64,000 bases of DNA from Rhynchopus sp. YZ270_cl-10 (Eukaryota; Euglenozoa; Diplonemea; Diplonemida; Diplonemidae), in assembly GCA_964035575.1 (NCBI GenBank), contig OZ037846.1, forward strand, positions 1,205,501-1,269,500. Reading direction: 5' to 3'. Both the position numbers and the translations under genes were made by a program. Position 1 is the stretch's first letter, and each line of letters begins with the position of its first letter. The notes beneath the pieces were generated by a model. That model did not search any database and had not been told where the DNA came from. It saw only the letters and a list, made by a program, of their open reading frames with translations. Below are positions 1 through 11,305 of this stretch, piece by piece.

Positions 1-58
1 GTACAGTACAGTACAGTACAGTACAGTACAGTACAGTACAGTACAGTACAGTACAGTA
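1..58. repeat. (GTACA)n satellite, cut by window edge
   Basis: Perfect 5-bp tandem array reaching the left edge of the window, so its full length is unknown. It is the same 5-mer as the CTGTA array at 51.9 kb, in the opposite orientation. Confidence 0.97.
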
Positions 59-59
59 G

Positions 60-884
60 CCTTATTTTGGCGTCGTTGCGGGTATTGGGGGATCTCGGGG
101 GACTAGACTCGACACACTAGACTTGACAAAAAATACGTTGCTTTTTATTCGCTTTTTGTTCGCTTTTTCGTTCGCTTTTGGTTCGCTTTATTCGCTTTAT
201 TCGCCGGCGAATAAAGCGAATAAAAAAGCGAACCAAAAGCGAATAAAGCGAATTTTTTGTTCGCTTACCATGTATGCCTAGGGGGGGTCAAATGCACTTA
301 AAAAAACGATACAAACGTCATTTTTTCGAGTTTTTGATAAAAACGCATTATTTTGGATGATTGAGTAGAAATTTTGACCAAGAACCTCTCAAAAACATCG
401 TGGGGGGTGGTTTTCATGCCAGAGGGGGATCACACGCACCCCAAATGGTGAAATTCCAAAAAAAAAAAATTTTTGCCCATGATTGGTACCAGCCCCACCA
501 ATTCCTTAAGGAGTTAAATTCCGATTTTTTTCATTTTTTTTGCGATTTTTTTGCTCAAAAACTGAAGATACCCTGTTTTCGGGGCAAAACTCTCTAATTT
601 TGGGCAGTTCCGTGTGAAAATATGCAAAAATAGTCAAAAATTGGAAAATCGTTAAGGAAATCGTTAAGGAAAATCCTTAAGACTTAACGTGGGGTACCAA
701 TCACAGGCAATTTTTTCATTTTTGACGTCTAGGCGCTCCTGGGCCCGAAAAATGGGTCAAAACCGACCTACAAACAGTTTTCCACACGATATGTGTCACA
801 TTTTCGGGTCAGATTCACTTAGAAATGCATTTTTATCGAAAACTGAAAAAAGTGGGTTTGTATCACCCATTTGACCGCCCCTAA
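60..884. other. AT-rich intergenic DNA with a palindrome
   Basis: No credible gene. It holds a large imperfect palindrome at about 147-264, centred on CGCCGGCG at 202-209 and built from repeats of TTCGCTTT and its complement. A short cluster of GTTAAGGAAA-type repeats lies at about 645-690. A C-run at 885-902 follows, marking roughly where similarity to the other duplication units begins. Confidence 0.7.
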
Positions 885-914
885 CCCCCCCCCCCCCCCC
901 CCTTTCCCGTGCTT

Positions 915-1143
915 CACGACGGTGATGTAACGGGTGTTACAAGTGGAGTTACAAGTGAGTTACATGTAACTTTTGTTACATGTAACTCACTTGTAACTCA
1001 CTTGTAACCCACCAGTTACAACCTGATTTTGCCTGTAATTCATGTATCCCACTTGTAACTCACTTGTAACTCACTTGTAACGGTTTTTCACTTGTAACGT
1101 TACATGTAACTTCACTTGTAATGTACTGTACATCACCGTCGTG
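915..1143. mobile_element. 229-bp MITE with 15-bp TIRs
   Basis: Perfect 15-bp terminal inverted repeats, CACGACGGTGATGTA at 915-929 and its complement at 1129-1143, enclose repeated TTACAAGT and TTACATGTAA motifs. The paralogous unit at 6281-6300 reads straight through the same flanking sequence (CCCGTGCTT then CACGTGACATC) without the insert. The filled site shows a TT repeated on both sides, so the target duplication is about 2 bp. There is no coding capacity, and the superfamily cannot be assigned from this. Confidence 0.85.
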
Positions 1144-1331
1144 TTCACGTGACATCTGGCTGCAGATGGTGTACGGTTCTTCGTCACAGAGCCGCTCCGG
1201 TACGCCGCTTTTGTTTTATTTGCTTTGTCTTTGTCTTTGTCTTTGTCTTTGTTTTTGGTTCTAGGTCTACGAGTTGCTTTTATTGGTCAATTTTCAAATG
1301 TTTTCTGTTCTCTCCTGAATTGAAAGTATAT

Positions 1332-2157
1332 CATACTTGGACCGCCCGAAATATATTTCGGGCATTTCGGGCGAATTAGGGGCGGATTTCGGGCGATTTT
1401 GTGCGCCCGAATTCGCCCGAAATGCAGATTTCGGGCGAATTCGGGCGCTTTTTCCTTAGTGAAAACCGACCAGGTAGGGTTCTACTCATTTTCGCAAAAA
1501 ACTTTTTATATTTGGAAATATTTGATGTCAAATCTGTCAAAATAAGCAATAATCGAAAACTTTTGTACACCTGAGTGCACTTTGGAGGCCCGTGAGAATC
1601 ACCACCAAATCACGGGTTTTCTGACTATCATTTGCTTATTCCCACCCAAAACACACTATGAACCGGGTTTTCACTATTTTTTCGTATTTCAGGGTGAATT
1701 TTTGTGAATTTTTGGGTCACAGGGTGGTTCTGACCCATGCTGGGGGGTGTTTCGGGCCTGTAGTTGCTCAGGAGATGCCCAAAAACGTGAAAAATCGCCT
1801 TTTTACGTTTTTAGTAGTATTTTAGTGTAAATTGTTAGGGAAATCGGTTTTATATGTGGCTGCTAACAGAGCTGCACTCATATAAGTTGGGTTCTACTAG
1901 GAATTTTTGCTCAATTTTTATTTTCTTTGAACAAATTTTGTGCCAATCTTTCAAATAAAGCGTTAGATTTTTACACTGGTGTCATGCTTCCCAGCACACA
2001 TAAGATACTGGTTGTGCGCCCGAATTCGCCCGAATTACGTATAAATTCCCTTTAAAACTCCCGAAATATATTTCGGGCACATTTCGGGCGCTCGGGATCC
2101 GCGCCCGAAAAATTCGCCCGAATTCGCCCGAAATATATTTCGGGCGGTCCAAGTATG
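1332..2157. mobile_element. 826-bp non-autonomous TIR element, 6-bp TSD (family alpha)
   Basis: Perfect 32-bp inverted termini at 1332-1363 and 2126-2157 begin CATACTTGGACC and end GGTCCAAGTATG. The flanks are GTATAT at 1326-1331 and again at 2158-2163. Both paralogous units keep the unoccupied site with one GTATAT (6465-6470 and 17355-17360). The subterminal DNA at both ends is packed with TTCGGGCG and CGCCCGAA motifs in both orientations. The middle (about 1460-2000) has no long reading frame, so any transposase must come from elsewhere. Confidence 0.93.
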
Positions 2158-2573
2158 GTATATGAAGTTATCTCACCCCTTTTCCACCCTTCCCACACTT
2201 TCTCCTCCAACGAAAAATATTTTTGATTTACCCACCACCACCACCACAATACACTATCACGAGAGGGCTTTGCATTTCAAGTCAACTTTTTTTGCACCTC
2301 AACTCAATATTTGATTTCACTACACCTCAGGAATTCGACCAACGTGTTGTGGAAAAGACATCGTTCTGTGGGGAAGAGGGGTAAGTTGGTAGTGAAGCAA
2401 GATATTTTCTGCAATGAAATACAGAAGCTGTAGGTTTAGAAATTGTTGGTGATGAAAGGGCTTTTGTTGTGTACCGAGAGCGCATGAACAAGACTGAACG
2501 GCTGTTCTTATCAAGACTCCTCCCCTCCCCTCACAACACCCTCACACCTCACACACCATTGCAGGAATTTCCT

Positions 2574-4619
2574 ATGCATACCAACATGGTGCTGCCGTTT
2601 CTTGCTATTTTTATGGCATCAGTTGTGCCAGTGTCAGGATCAGTTGCACCTGCAACACCAGCGCCTCCGACACCCGCACCCGTTGTTGGGCAGGCTGGAC
2701 CGACATACTCAGTTGTGTTTGCACCTGAGTACAGCATGACATGGAACATTACAGGCGACATCATCACGTACGTCTTTACATGCAGTCCGGGTCTGTGGTG
2801 TGCCTTTGGGTTTGGGACGAGCATGGCGGATGCGGACACTTACACATGCTCGCAGTCATCGTGCTTTGATGGTCACTGCTCTGGGCACGTTGTTCAGGTG
2901 CAGGACGTGCTGAACGACGTGCTTTCGTACAGCATCGTGGGTGCGACAGACTACACGTTCTCGCGCAAGGTGGACACAATGGACGCTGTCGACACTGTCA
3001 TCGTGAACCAAATGCAGGACGTGATCTGGGCGTACGGGCCGTACACAGCTGGCAACCTGGACACACACGAGGCTGGCGGAAGCTACGGGAGCTTGCAGAT
3101 CAACTTTTTCACTGGTGCCTCAGCTTCGGTGGGTACGAAGAACAAGCTGGTGTACCTGATCCTCATGTTTGTGCTGCTGTTGCTGCCTGCGATGTTCGTG
3201 CCACTGACAAAGCTGTGCTGCCGCAATGCGTTTGAGGCACCACGTTTCCTGGGAAGGATGATGGTGAAGGGAGTGGGTGTCTACGTGGTGGGAGTGATGT
3301 GGGCAGGTGCGGCAGTGTGCTTCTACTACGCGAACGAGGACAGGCTGGTGTGGTACAAGTCCCTCGGCCACGTTGCGCAGCTGCTCCTGGGCATGAGCTT
3401 CTCGATGCCGTCTGGGAGGCAGAGCTGGATCTGGATCTGCTTTGGGATGCCTCACGAGAAGGTTGTGTTCTTCCACGGCATCATCGGGTTTCTGTTCATG
3501 GCAGTCGGGACACTGCACGGTGTGATGTACATTGTGGACGGCGAGAACGCATTTACATGGGGTGGTGGACATGTGAACAACCTTGCAGGGACGCTTGCCA
3601 TTATCTTCATGTTTGCGCTGTGTGTGACGTCCCTGCCGCCTGTGCGCAGGGGTGCGTACCACTTCTTCCTGATGGCGCACTGGTGCTTCATTCCGTTGAT
3701 CCTCATCTTCAGCATCATCCACGCCACATCCACGGTGCTGTTCCTGATCCCGGGAATAGTCTCCCTGATTGCACAGAGGGTTGTGCGCAACTTCATCGTG
3801 CGCTACTACACAGTGGTGTCGAAGTGTGACACCCCTTCGCAGGCGTACTCGAAGATGCATGTCGCTCCTGCAGTTCCGCCCACAAGAGAGCCGATGTTCA
3901 ACTTCCACGACATCTTCCCAGGGATGTACATCAGGGTGCGTGTGAAGTCGCTGTCGAACATGCTGCAGTCGCACCCCTTCTCTGTGATGCGTGTGCACCC
4001 GGAGACACGTGGCTTTTCCATTGTTGTGAAGAACGTGGGGAAGGGAACGTCGACGGACAACATGATCCAAGACCTGCAGACAGGTTCGCTGCTGCGTGTG
4101 TCTGAGCCCTGCGGTGCTGCCTCGATGGACCTGCTCAACTACGACAGAGTGCTGCTTGTTGGCGGTGGTGTGGGTGTGACACCGTTGATTGCTGCACTGA
4201 ACTACCTGCGTGCACGGAACGGAGAACCCCAAGAGCTGGAGCTGGAGGGAGAGGCAGTGCAGTACAGAGTGACCCTTGTGTGGGCTGTGCGTGACGTCGA
4301 GCTTCTTGAGCTCCTTGCAGACGAGCTGATCTCGTGTATCAATGCCATGTCCGACCTGGACCTGCAGATCCACTACACAGGGGTTGTGAACGGAAACCAT
4401 AACGTGTTTGGGGTGCTCGGCAGCAAAATCAAGTACGGGAGGCCTGCAATGGAGAAGGTTCTGGAAGGGTTTGGTGACCCAAAGTTGTTCAAGAGTTTGG
4501 CAGTTTTCACCTGTGGTCCACATGCACTGACTGGTGGGGCGAAGAAGGCTGTGTCAGCGTATGCAGGTCAGTACCCCTGGATGAAGGCGGACGTTCACAA
4601 CGAAACCTTTGAGATGTAG
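2574..4619 (+). CDS. DOMON-ferric reductase/NOX-like membrane oxidoreductase, one DOMON
   Basis: A 681-residue protein predicted to move electrons from cytosolic NAD(P)H through FAD and two membrane hemes to an outer DOMON domain. Seen: signal peptide 1-22; Pro/Ala/Thr linker 23-43; DOMON about 44-180 (FGFGTSMADADTYTC, IWAYGPY, a His at 165); membrane helices about 190-400 with His pairs 301/315 and 369/383, each 14 residues apart as in ferric reductases and NOX; FAD-site HPFS 467-470; pyridine-nucleotide loop GGGVGVTP 530-537; CGP 648-650. I chose the ATG at 2574 because the reading frame upstream is not conserved with the paralogue at 11306, while everything from this Met on is. The 60 bases upstream are pyrimidine-rich and end in TTGCAG, so a 5'UTR 3' splice site is possible. 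It differs from the paralogue by lacking three upstream DOMONs. Confidence 0.9.
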   Translation: MHTNMVLPFLAIFMASVVPVSGSVAPATPAPPTPAPVVGQAGPTYSVVFAPEYSMTWNITGDIITYVFTCSPGLWCAFGFGTSMADADTYTCSQSSCFDGHCSGHVVQVQDVLNDVLSYSIVGATDYTFSRKVDTMDAVDTVIVNQMQDVIWAYGPYTAGNLDTHEAGGSYGSLQINFFTGASASVGTKNKLVYLILMFVLLLLPAMFVPLTKLCCRNAFEAPRFLGRMMVKGVGVYVVGVMWAGAAVCFYYANEDRLVWYKSLGHVAQLLLGMSFSMPSGRQSWIWICFGMPHEKVVFFHGIIGFLFMAVGTLHGVMYIVDGENAFTWGGGHVNNLAGTLAIIFMFALCVTSLPPVRRGAYHFFLMAHWCFIPLILIFSIIHATSTVLFLIPGIVSLIAQRVVRNFIVRYYTVVSKCDTPSQAYSKMHVAPAVPPTREPMFNFHDIFPGMYIRVRVKSLSNMLQSHPFSVMRVHPETRGFSIVVKNVGKGTSTDNMIQDLQTGSLLRVSEPCGAASMDLLNYDRVLLVGGGVGVTPLIAALNYLRARNGEPQELELEGEAVQYRVTLVWAVRDVELLELLADELISCINAMSDLDLQIHYTGVVNGNHNVFGVLGSKIKYGRPAMEKVLEGFGDPKLFKSLAVFTCGPHALTGGAKKAVSAYAGQYPWMKADVHNETFEM

Positions 4620-5458
4620 GTGACGGTGCTGTGCACACTTTCCTGAGCATTTACTTAAATTAGACAACCCACCCCACACCCTCTCTTGAACTTCTGCATG
4701 CCTCCCACCACATATTTATCATTTCCTTTTCACATTCTTGACAAGTAGTGTACCTACGTAGGCGTTTACCTGAAGTGTGGATACAAAGTTAATCTGCCCT
4801 GAGTTGCATTCGACTCCACTGCACCACGAGGAAGGGAAGGTGGTGAGAGTTTTGACTGTTTTCTTTCAGTTCGTGAGTTCGCGAGTCTTTCTCAAGAAAG
4901 TAGTGTCTGAACAGAGCAAACTAACATAGAACGTCGTTGGCACAGTTTATTGTGGATACTTCGAGAGGAAAGAAATGCAACGATTCCCCCACCTTTTGTC
5001 AAATGTTTTCTGTTCTTCCTGAATTGAAAATATGTGAATCTAATATTCTTTTCTTTCCCCGTTGTATTCACTTGCACACTGTGATAACGCTGCTGGGTTC
5101 ACACACAACTATGTTGTAGCTAACGGTCCAGAAGCAACTGTCTAGCGTTGTTAACTCTTTGTATCCCCTTTGGAAGAACGTCCACGGGTTTTTTCTCCCA
5201 TACTGTGCTTTCTCGTCTTTTGTTGGAAAGTATCGTGTTTTGAAAAAGATGACCAGAATAATTCGTCCACAGGTAAGTAAAAGGAAAAAAGGTTTTTTTT
5301 GTTGATTGCACAATTACCCTGTTGGGGGTGATTGGCGACCGTATCTGAGGAACTATTTCTCCTTTAAGATACGATTGTAGATATAAAAAATGACAGTGGA
5401 GATTGCACAACTGTGGCAACACAACCGAGGCAACTACACTACTCCAACAATTTATCAA

Positions 5459-5492
<34 letters not shown>

Positions 5493-6290
5493 ATCCAAAA
5501 GGTCTCTGATTTCTATGACATTGTTTTGCTGTCTGTTTTGTTTTTAAAAACGTCCTCCCCATCCCTTCGGTTGTGGTGACTACGCACGAGAGGCTTAGGT
5601 TCATCCTATAAACTTTGATATATGGGTCAGTCCATAAACCCCCCCACCTGAAAGGTAACCTCAGCAACTATTTGGCTATGATCTAATGTGTACTAGGACG
5701 TTCTGTTCGATTTTTGTTTTAATGGATTCAGATTAAAGTTTCTGAATTCATTAAAACAAAAATCGAGTAAAAATACCGAGTACAAATTTGATGGATTCCC
5801 CCAGAGAGGTAAATAAGTTACCGGTAACCCGAATTACCGGTAATTCCTTAAGGATTCCTTAAGAAACACGGAAAAATGCAAAAAAACATCGAAAGAGGGG
5901 GCACTTTAATTTATCGTTTGGAAACCCTTTCCACTTTACGCGTTGCTCATTTTTGTCTTTTTTGTTCTCGAAAAAATCGGTTCATCCAATCGTGCCGGTT
6001 GCCGAGAGGCAGACCAGAGTCCTCCTCTTCCGCAATATCAGGTGCCCTTTTCGTTTTCCTTGTGGTCTTTTCAAAAAAAAATCGTGTAAGCCACGTCCAC
6101 AAATTCTTGCGATTTTAATTGGGACCGCACGGCGATGAGTGTAATAGTTCCGTTGTGTCCTCCGGTTGTCTGGCGGTCCCATTTTATTTTTGTCAAAATT
6201 CCGGTATTCATTTTGTTTGGTGCTACGAGTCATGTATCTGACATGTAAACGCCAACAAAACAATAACCTTCGCCCCCTTTCCCGTGCTTC
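4620..6290. other. 3' flank and intergenic repeats of unit 1
   Basis: The first 450 bases are nearly identical to the 3' flank of the second reductase gene. After that come a short dispersed repeat in reverse orientation (about 5392-5456, matching 58571-58632), an A-run at 5461-5491, a 57-bp hairpin at 5710-5766 (stem CGATTTTTGTTTTAATG) and a CCTTAAGG-rich patch at 5845-5865. No gene is credible. Confidence 0.75.
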
Positions 6291-6785
6291 ACGTGACATC
6301 TGGCTGCAGATGGTGTACGGTTCTTCGTCACAGAGCCGCTCCGGTACACCGCTTTTGTTTTATTTGCTTTTTCTTTGTTTTTGGTTCAGCTTCGTGAGTC
6401 TAGTCTATGAGTTCCTTTTTTTGGTAAATTTTTCAAATGTTTTCTGTTCTCTCCTGAATTGAAAGTATATGAAGTTATCTCACCCCTTTTCCACCCTTCC
6501 CACACTTTCTCCTCCAACGAAAAATATTTTTGATTTACCCACCACCACCACCACAATACACTATCACGAAAGGGCTTTGCATTTCAAGTCAACTTTTTTT
6601 GCACCTCAACTCAATATTTGATTTCACTACACAGGCCTAATTACCCTTCCCTGTGCCTCCAATGATCCCCGTTCATCTGACTGATGAGTGGAAGCGGGAG
6701 TAGGGCTTATCGGATAGTAACCACTTTTTTTGCAGCGTTTTTGGTGACAGGGACATCACAGATTTAAAATTTCTACATTTAGTTT

Positions 6786-7340
6786 TTGCGTCCCCCTCCT
6801 GACCCGGCAGTAGCTCAGCACAGATGATTGCAATTAGTTCCTCCGCTCTCTCGACCCGGAGCGTTGGTAGCAGCCCACTTCGCACTGCCCCTCTTCAAAT
6901 TTTTCGACAGTACTGTGCAAAAGTAGGTGGATCTTCCGAACCCGGCTCTGCACGGTACGTCTCTTTCATGGCATCGTTGTTGCGCACGGCGACGATCTAT
7001 TCCCGCAGCTGTGCCCCGTCCCCAGTTCCAGCGGTTGCCGTTGTGGTGAACTGGCATTCACCATCATCTCCCGTCCCTGCCGTTTTTCCAGACGCTGTAC
7101 CCCTTCGACCGGGGGTGGGGACCACCCTTCCCGTGGTGGTTTTGCTGGCCACAACAGTAGTCCAGCCCCTTGTTTATATTTCTGCAATACCTACCGGCAT
7201 TGCAGCGGTGCTTGTTACAAAAAAGCGGGTCCTCTGCCTCCGGGTCCTTGTTGACTGAGGCACACCACTGTTCGTAAGTCATCGGTACAGATGACGCAGC
7301 CTGTACCTGAACCTCATTTTCTTCATTTTCCCCCCTTTTC
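6786..7340 (-). other. GC-rich coding-like fragment, unrecognised
   Basis: This stretch is absent from unit 1, which runs from its equivalent of 6633 to that of 7408. Its composition is gene-like. On the minus strand an open stretch ending near 7064 contains a Cys/His-rich segment (CNKHRCNAGRYCR, then DYCC) preceded by acidic residues. The minus-strand reading continues in other frames towards 6815, so it looks like a decayed or spliced gene piece. I do not recognise the family. Confidence 0.3.
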
Positions 7341-7529
7341 AGGGAGTTGGGTGCCGCACCTAGCCAGCCTTCGCTTATGCCTGAGTGCGTGAAGCTTCTT
7401 CGGGGTGTTCAGGAATTCGGCAAAAGTGATTTGGAAAGACATGGTTTTGTGGGGAAGAGAGATACGTTGGGTAGGGGAGCAAAAAGCAAGATATTTTCTG
7501 CAATAAAGTACAGAAACTGTAGTTTTAGA

Positions 7530-10500
7530 CACGGATGCTGCCAGATCTGGCCAGATCTCCAGATCTGGGCCGCCCAGATCTGGCCAGATCTGGGAAAAAT
7601 TTTTTTTTTTTTTGGTGTTGTTCAACTTAGCCCAAGGCTCGACTTTTTTTTTTTCCACATCAAACTGGACAGGGCGAGGGGGGTACGTTTACTATGCACA
7701 TGAAAAGCACTTGGTCCGAGCGAAGCGAGGGCCAGATGTCTTACAATCTGTACAGTGCCGGTTAGTTAGAACGAGGCACAAAAGTGAACAAAACTAGAGA
7801 TGGATTGTTATTGTCATCAGCACAGTCAGCACCATTGACAATTGAGGAAAAATGGAGTATTAACATGGGAGAGGCAGGGGAGAAGACAGACTGTCCAGTC
7901 AGTGTGGTTTTACTTAGCGTTCCAGTTTGGTACCCAGCTGGTTCTGGAGGGGGGGGGGGGATGTTTTCTTTTTACAATACGAAGTTCCGTTCTTGTCACA
8001 ACAAGCGTCCTTTTTGTTCTTTTTGTCCTTGTAGTCTTTTTTGATAGGGTAATTAACGCCATTAGCGGTCACTCATGGAACTCGTATGGGAGGGGCTGGG
8101 GGGGGGGGGGGGGGAGGGGAAAGGGAATTCACAGATTACCAAACACATCATCTTACTCACGAGTCCTTGCGTCACTCACGGCCATTCTGAGCGAGGACTA
8201 GATGCAGTTCAGCAAAAATCTAGACAAACAGGTCTCTAAAGAAGAGGGGTGGGGGAAAAGAAAAGGGAAGAAAAATTTTTTTTTGAAAAAAAATTTTTCC
8301 CAGACGTCCCAGATCTGGCCAGATCTGGCCAGATCTGGCCACATCTGGGAGATCTGGGACGTCTGGGAAAATTTTTTTTTCCAGGTACCCCCAATGACAT
8401 AACGAAGTATCGCTTGAAGTACCGTTCAATATACGTTGCTCGTGTGTGCAAGTTACGAGGACACACAAGGTATATCAAACGATAAATCAATCAGATAAAC
8501 GTTACATCATTGGAAAATTGTTGGCACCGCCGCCCTGTCTTCGTATTTATTACGTCGACAGGCCAAACAGCGTTGGGCTCAGAAGAAGCAGTGCAAAACA
8601 CTGGGGATCAACATGAGAACCAACTCCCAACAACACAGGCTACCGAAGTAGCAGGTGGGGTGTTGCGGGTGTTTGGGGTGAAAGAAAATCGATTTTGGTA
8701 AGTTACAGCAGAAAATTCTTAAGTTTGCACAATTGAGAAGGGTGTTACCACTGCCTAATATTATTCGTACATGTGAACCGGTAAGGTCGAGAAGGGTGGA
8801 CACGGCATACAAGTACAAGTACAAGTAAGACGTACCTTCTACAAAGGCTGAATTCGCAATTCTTAAGGGATTGAATTCAGCCCCCACGTGGTGTTTTTGA
8901 GAAAATCATTCCATGGTATACAACTATGGTTCCCGAAGAATGATTCGCCCCTCCTCGTTCATGCAAACTTAAGAAAATTCTGAAGTAACTACAACCTGGC
9001 GTGCGGGTACAGATGCATTGCTTTGTTCTTTCCTCAAAGTCATGTGTGATCTCTCGGGTCTGTACTAAAGTCAGTGTTTAGATAAGCATCCACTTGACTC
9101 GTTCTAACAACCGTTGAAATCTAGAACAAAACAATACACTGCCCCTTCTCACACCAAGCCGCCATGCTTCAAGAGCATGCCCTGGGCAAAAATTACTGTG
9201 ACAAAAATTAGTTTTCTGGGGGAACGCAATATTTTCTTGTGCCTAGTCCTCCGCAAGCAGAGGACAGACTTTCCGGATCCCGAAGTCGAATTTCTTGCAC
9301 TAGCTACGCTCCCTGGGTTAAATGGCTATAGCAGTGACTGACTAAGAGTTTCATAATAATTAGGGTGGTCTATGGGGTGGGTTAATGGAAAAGTTGGTAT
9401 ATAAACCCGACTTTTACGATCGCCACCTGGTTTTGAAATAATTGCACCAGCTCTTCCGTCGGCACTGCTTCGCTGTTATGATGAAGGGTCGTCGGTTCGG
9501 GTACCTGTTAAGAGAAATTGAATGTAAAAGTAGAGACTACAACAAAAAAACAAACAAACAAGCAAGAAGCCGCCCCGTACCCCTTAAACGTAAAAGTGAC
9601 ATTTTTGTTGACAAAAAAAAAAAAATAGCTAAAAAATAGCGAACATGTCGAAAAGGGAGAAAATCGGGGGGTTAAAAACATACCTTGCACTCGGCCCACT
9701 CTCCAGGTACAAAGAACATCACTGCACGACAAACCCACTACTACGATAGAAAATAACTATTTTTTACCGAACAGAAAGGTCGTTTTATTGATGAGTGTTT
9801 TCTGAGTGCACACTCAGTGGGGACAAAATGCAACACTTACCGAAAAAATTCTCCAATCGGACAAAAACCTTTCTAAACACCCAAAAAAAAACACCTCAGT
9901 CCACATCCGCTGGGGTCGCGAGATGGAAATATATGGTTTTACAGCTTTTGGGGGGTCTAGCGTGGGTCCCAGATGCATTTTGCAACGGGTCTGTGTGTGT
10001 GCCTCAACCGCTTCACAGTACCCTTTTTTGTAACTGAAAACGACGCATCCTGTACCTAAGTGCACTGAAGCCTTGCTTGCGTCCTCCTTCGTGGTTTTGG
10101 GCGTTCGCATGCGAGAATCATTATCGCATTCTCACATGTAATTCTCGCATCACGGAGAGGATTTTAGCGTTACGTGACCACAAAAAAAGTGCACAAAATT
10201 AGTTTGGTCAAAAATCACCTTGCACTTGTGAAGGAATTGCTGAGGAAATCTGAAATATGCGTGTTTTGGTACACAAAAGTGCGTTTTGGGTGGTTCTGAA
10301 GGGTCAAAACACCAAAAAAAAACGTTTTTTTGCATTTTTGGTCACCCAAGGACCCACTATTTTGGTTGATATTTTTTTTTTTCCCTTTGCGAAAAAATAC
10401 CCAAAAATCACGGCTATAAAAACGCTAAGGAAAAATCGATTTTCATTTTTTGGGCAGAGAAGTGCGTTTTAGGCGCCCACAGATGGTCAAAACATCAAAT

Positions 10501-11159
10501 TTTTTGTGTTTTTGGCATCTTTGGACACCCAAGGACCCACTATCAGGGGTGAATTTTTTTTGCCTGAGATTTGCCTTTGCCAGAAATCGAAGAAAAAAAA
10601 ATTATGAAGGAAATTGCTAAGAAAAAGTCGAAATTGTGGGCCCCTGTACTGCATATGGCGGTACCAGATCGTCAAAACACCCGACTCTTGCGTTTTTTTG
10701 CACTTTTTGGTACACAAAAACCCTGCTCAGGGGTCAAAATTTTCCCGGAAAAAAAAAATTTTTTTTTTCGAGATTTTTCAAAAATCGACTTGTCTTTGGT
10801 AAAAACCATGAAATTTCGGGTTCGCAAAACCACGTTTTAGACCCCCACAGATGCTCAAAAGTGCCAAATTTTGCTTTAAATGGCCTCAAATCGTCGAAAT
10901 TAGCCCTTTTTAGGGGCGAAAAAAAAAATTCGAGAGTCCCTTTCCCTGGGAGACAATAGCCAGAAATCTGAGGGAAAAAAAAAACTGGCCAGATTTCCAG
11001 ATCTGGCCAGATCTGGGGAGTTTTTTTTTTTTTTTGAAAAAAAAAATTTCCCAGATTCCCAGATCTGGCCAGATCTGGAAACAAGATCTCCACATCTGGA
11101 AAACGAGCCAGATCTGGGAAATTGGCCCCCAAATCTGGCCAGATCTGGCAGCATCCGTG
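7530..11159. mobile_element. 3.63-kb TIR element, 6-bp TSD, CCAGATCTGG subterminal repeats (family beta)
   Basis: The termini CACGGATGCTGCCAGATC (from 7530) and the complement ending at 11159 are flanked by TTTAGA at 7524-7529 and 11160-11165. Unit 1 keeps the unoccupied site at 2435-2440. Both ends are filled with the palindrome CCAGATCTGG; a third cluster at 8281-8388 forms its own near-perfect hairpin (CCCAGACGTCCCAGATCT stem). Between lie AT-rich DNA, diverged tandem repeats (about 10160-10900), G-runs and a GTACAA triplet array at 8806. No transposase gene is visible, so it is non-autonomous or composite. A 71-bp relative lies at 25301. Confidence 0.88.
10160..10900. repeat. Diverged ~160-180-bp tandem repeats
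   Basis: About four degenerate copies share the order: a TTTTGG(G/T)...GCG tract, a phrase like CACAGATGGTCAAAACA, a poly-T stretch, CCCAAGGACCCACTAT, then an A/T-rich spacer with AAATCGA. Copies start near 10190, 10430, 10620 and 10800. They lie inside the beta element. Confidence 0.55.
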
Positions 11160-11305
11160 TTTAGAAATCGTTGGTGATGTCCTTTTTTTATTGTGCACAG
11201 CGCGCATGAACAAGACTGAACGGCTGTTATTGTCTTCAAGACTCCTCCCCTCCCCTCACAACACCCTCACACCTCACATCTCACACACCATTGCAGGAAT
11301 TTCCT

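Larger units (their letters stand above)
1144..6180. repeat. Segmental duplication unit 1
   Basis: First of three tandem, diverged copies of one chromosomal segment. Landmarks in order are a block starting CGTGACATCTGGCTGCAGAT (1149), the block ending GAATTGAAAGTATAT (1331), the reductase gene, its 3' flank (4617-5070 matches 14813-15260), and a block around 5495-5610 that matches 16228-16607. The match resumes at 6117-6165 (compare 16617-16711). Confidence 0.85.

Noticed and set aside
1-58. Telomere repeat at the window edge
   Set aside because: GTACA is not a known telomere unit and the same satellite occurs internally at 51.9 kb.
3120-4523. 467-codon antisense frame, with shorter relatives opposite the second reductase gene
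   Set aside because: It lies wholly opposite the well-supported reductase gene and follows its codon bias; His/Gln/Val-rich shadow frame.
5120-5667. Frames with poly-Phe or poly-Lys starts
   Set aside because: Produced by the A-run at 5461-5491.
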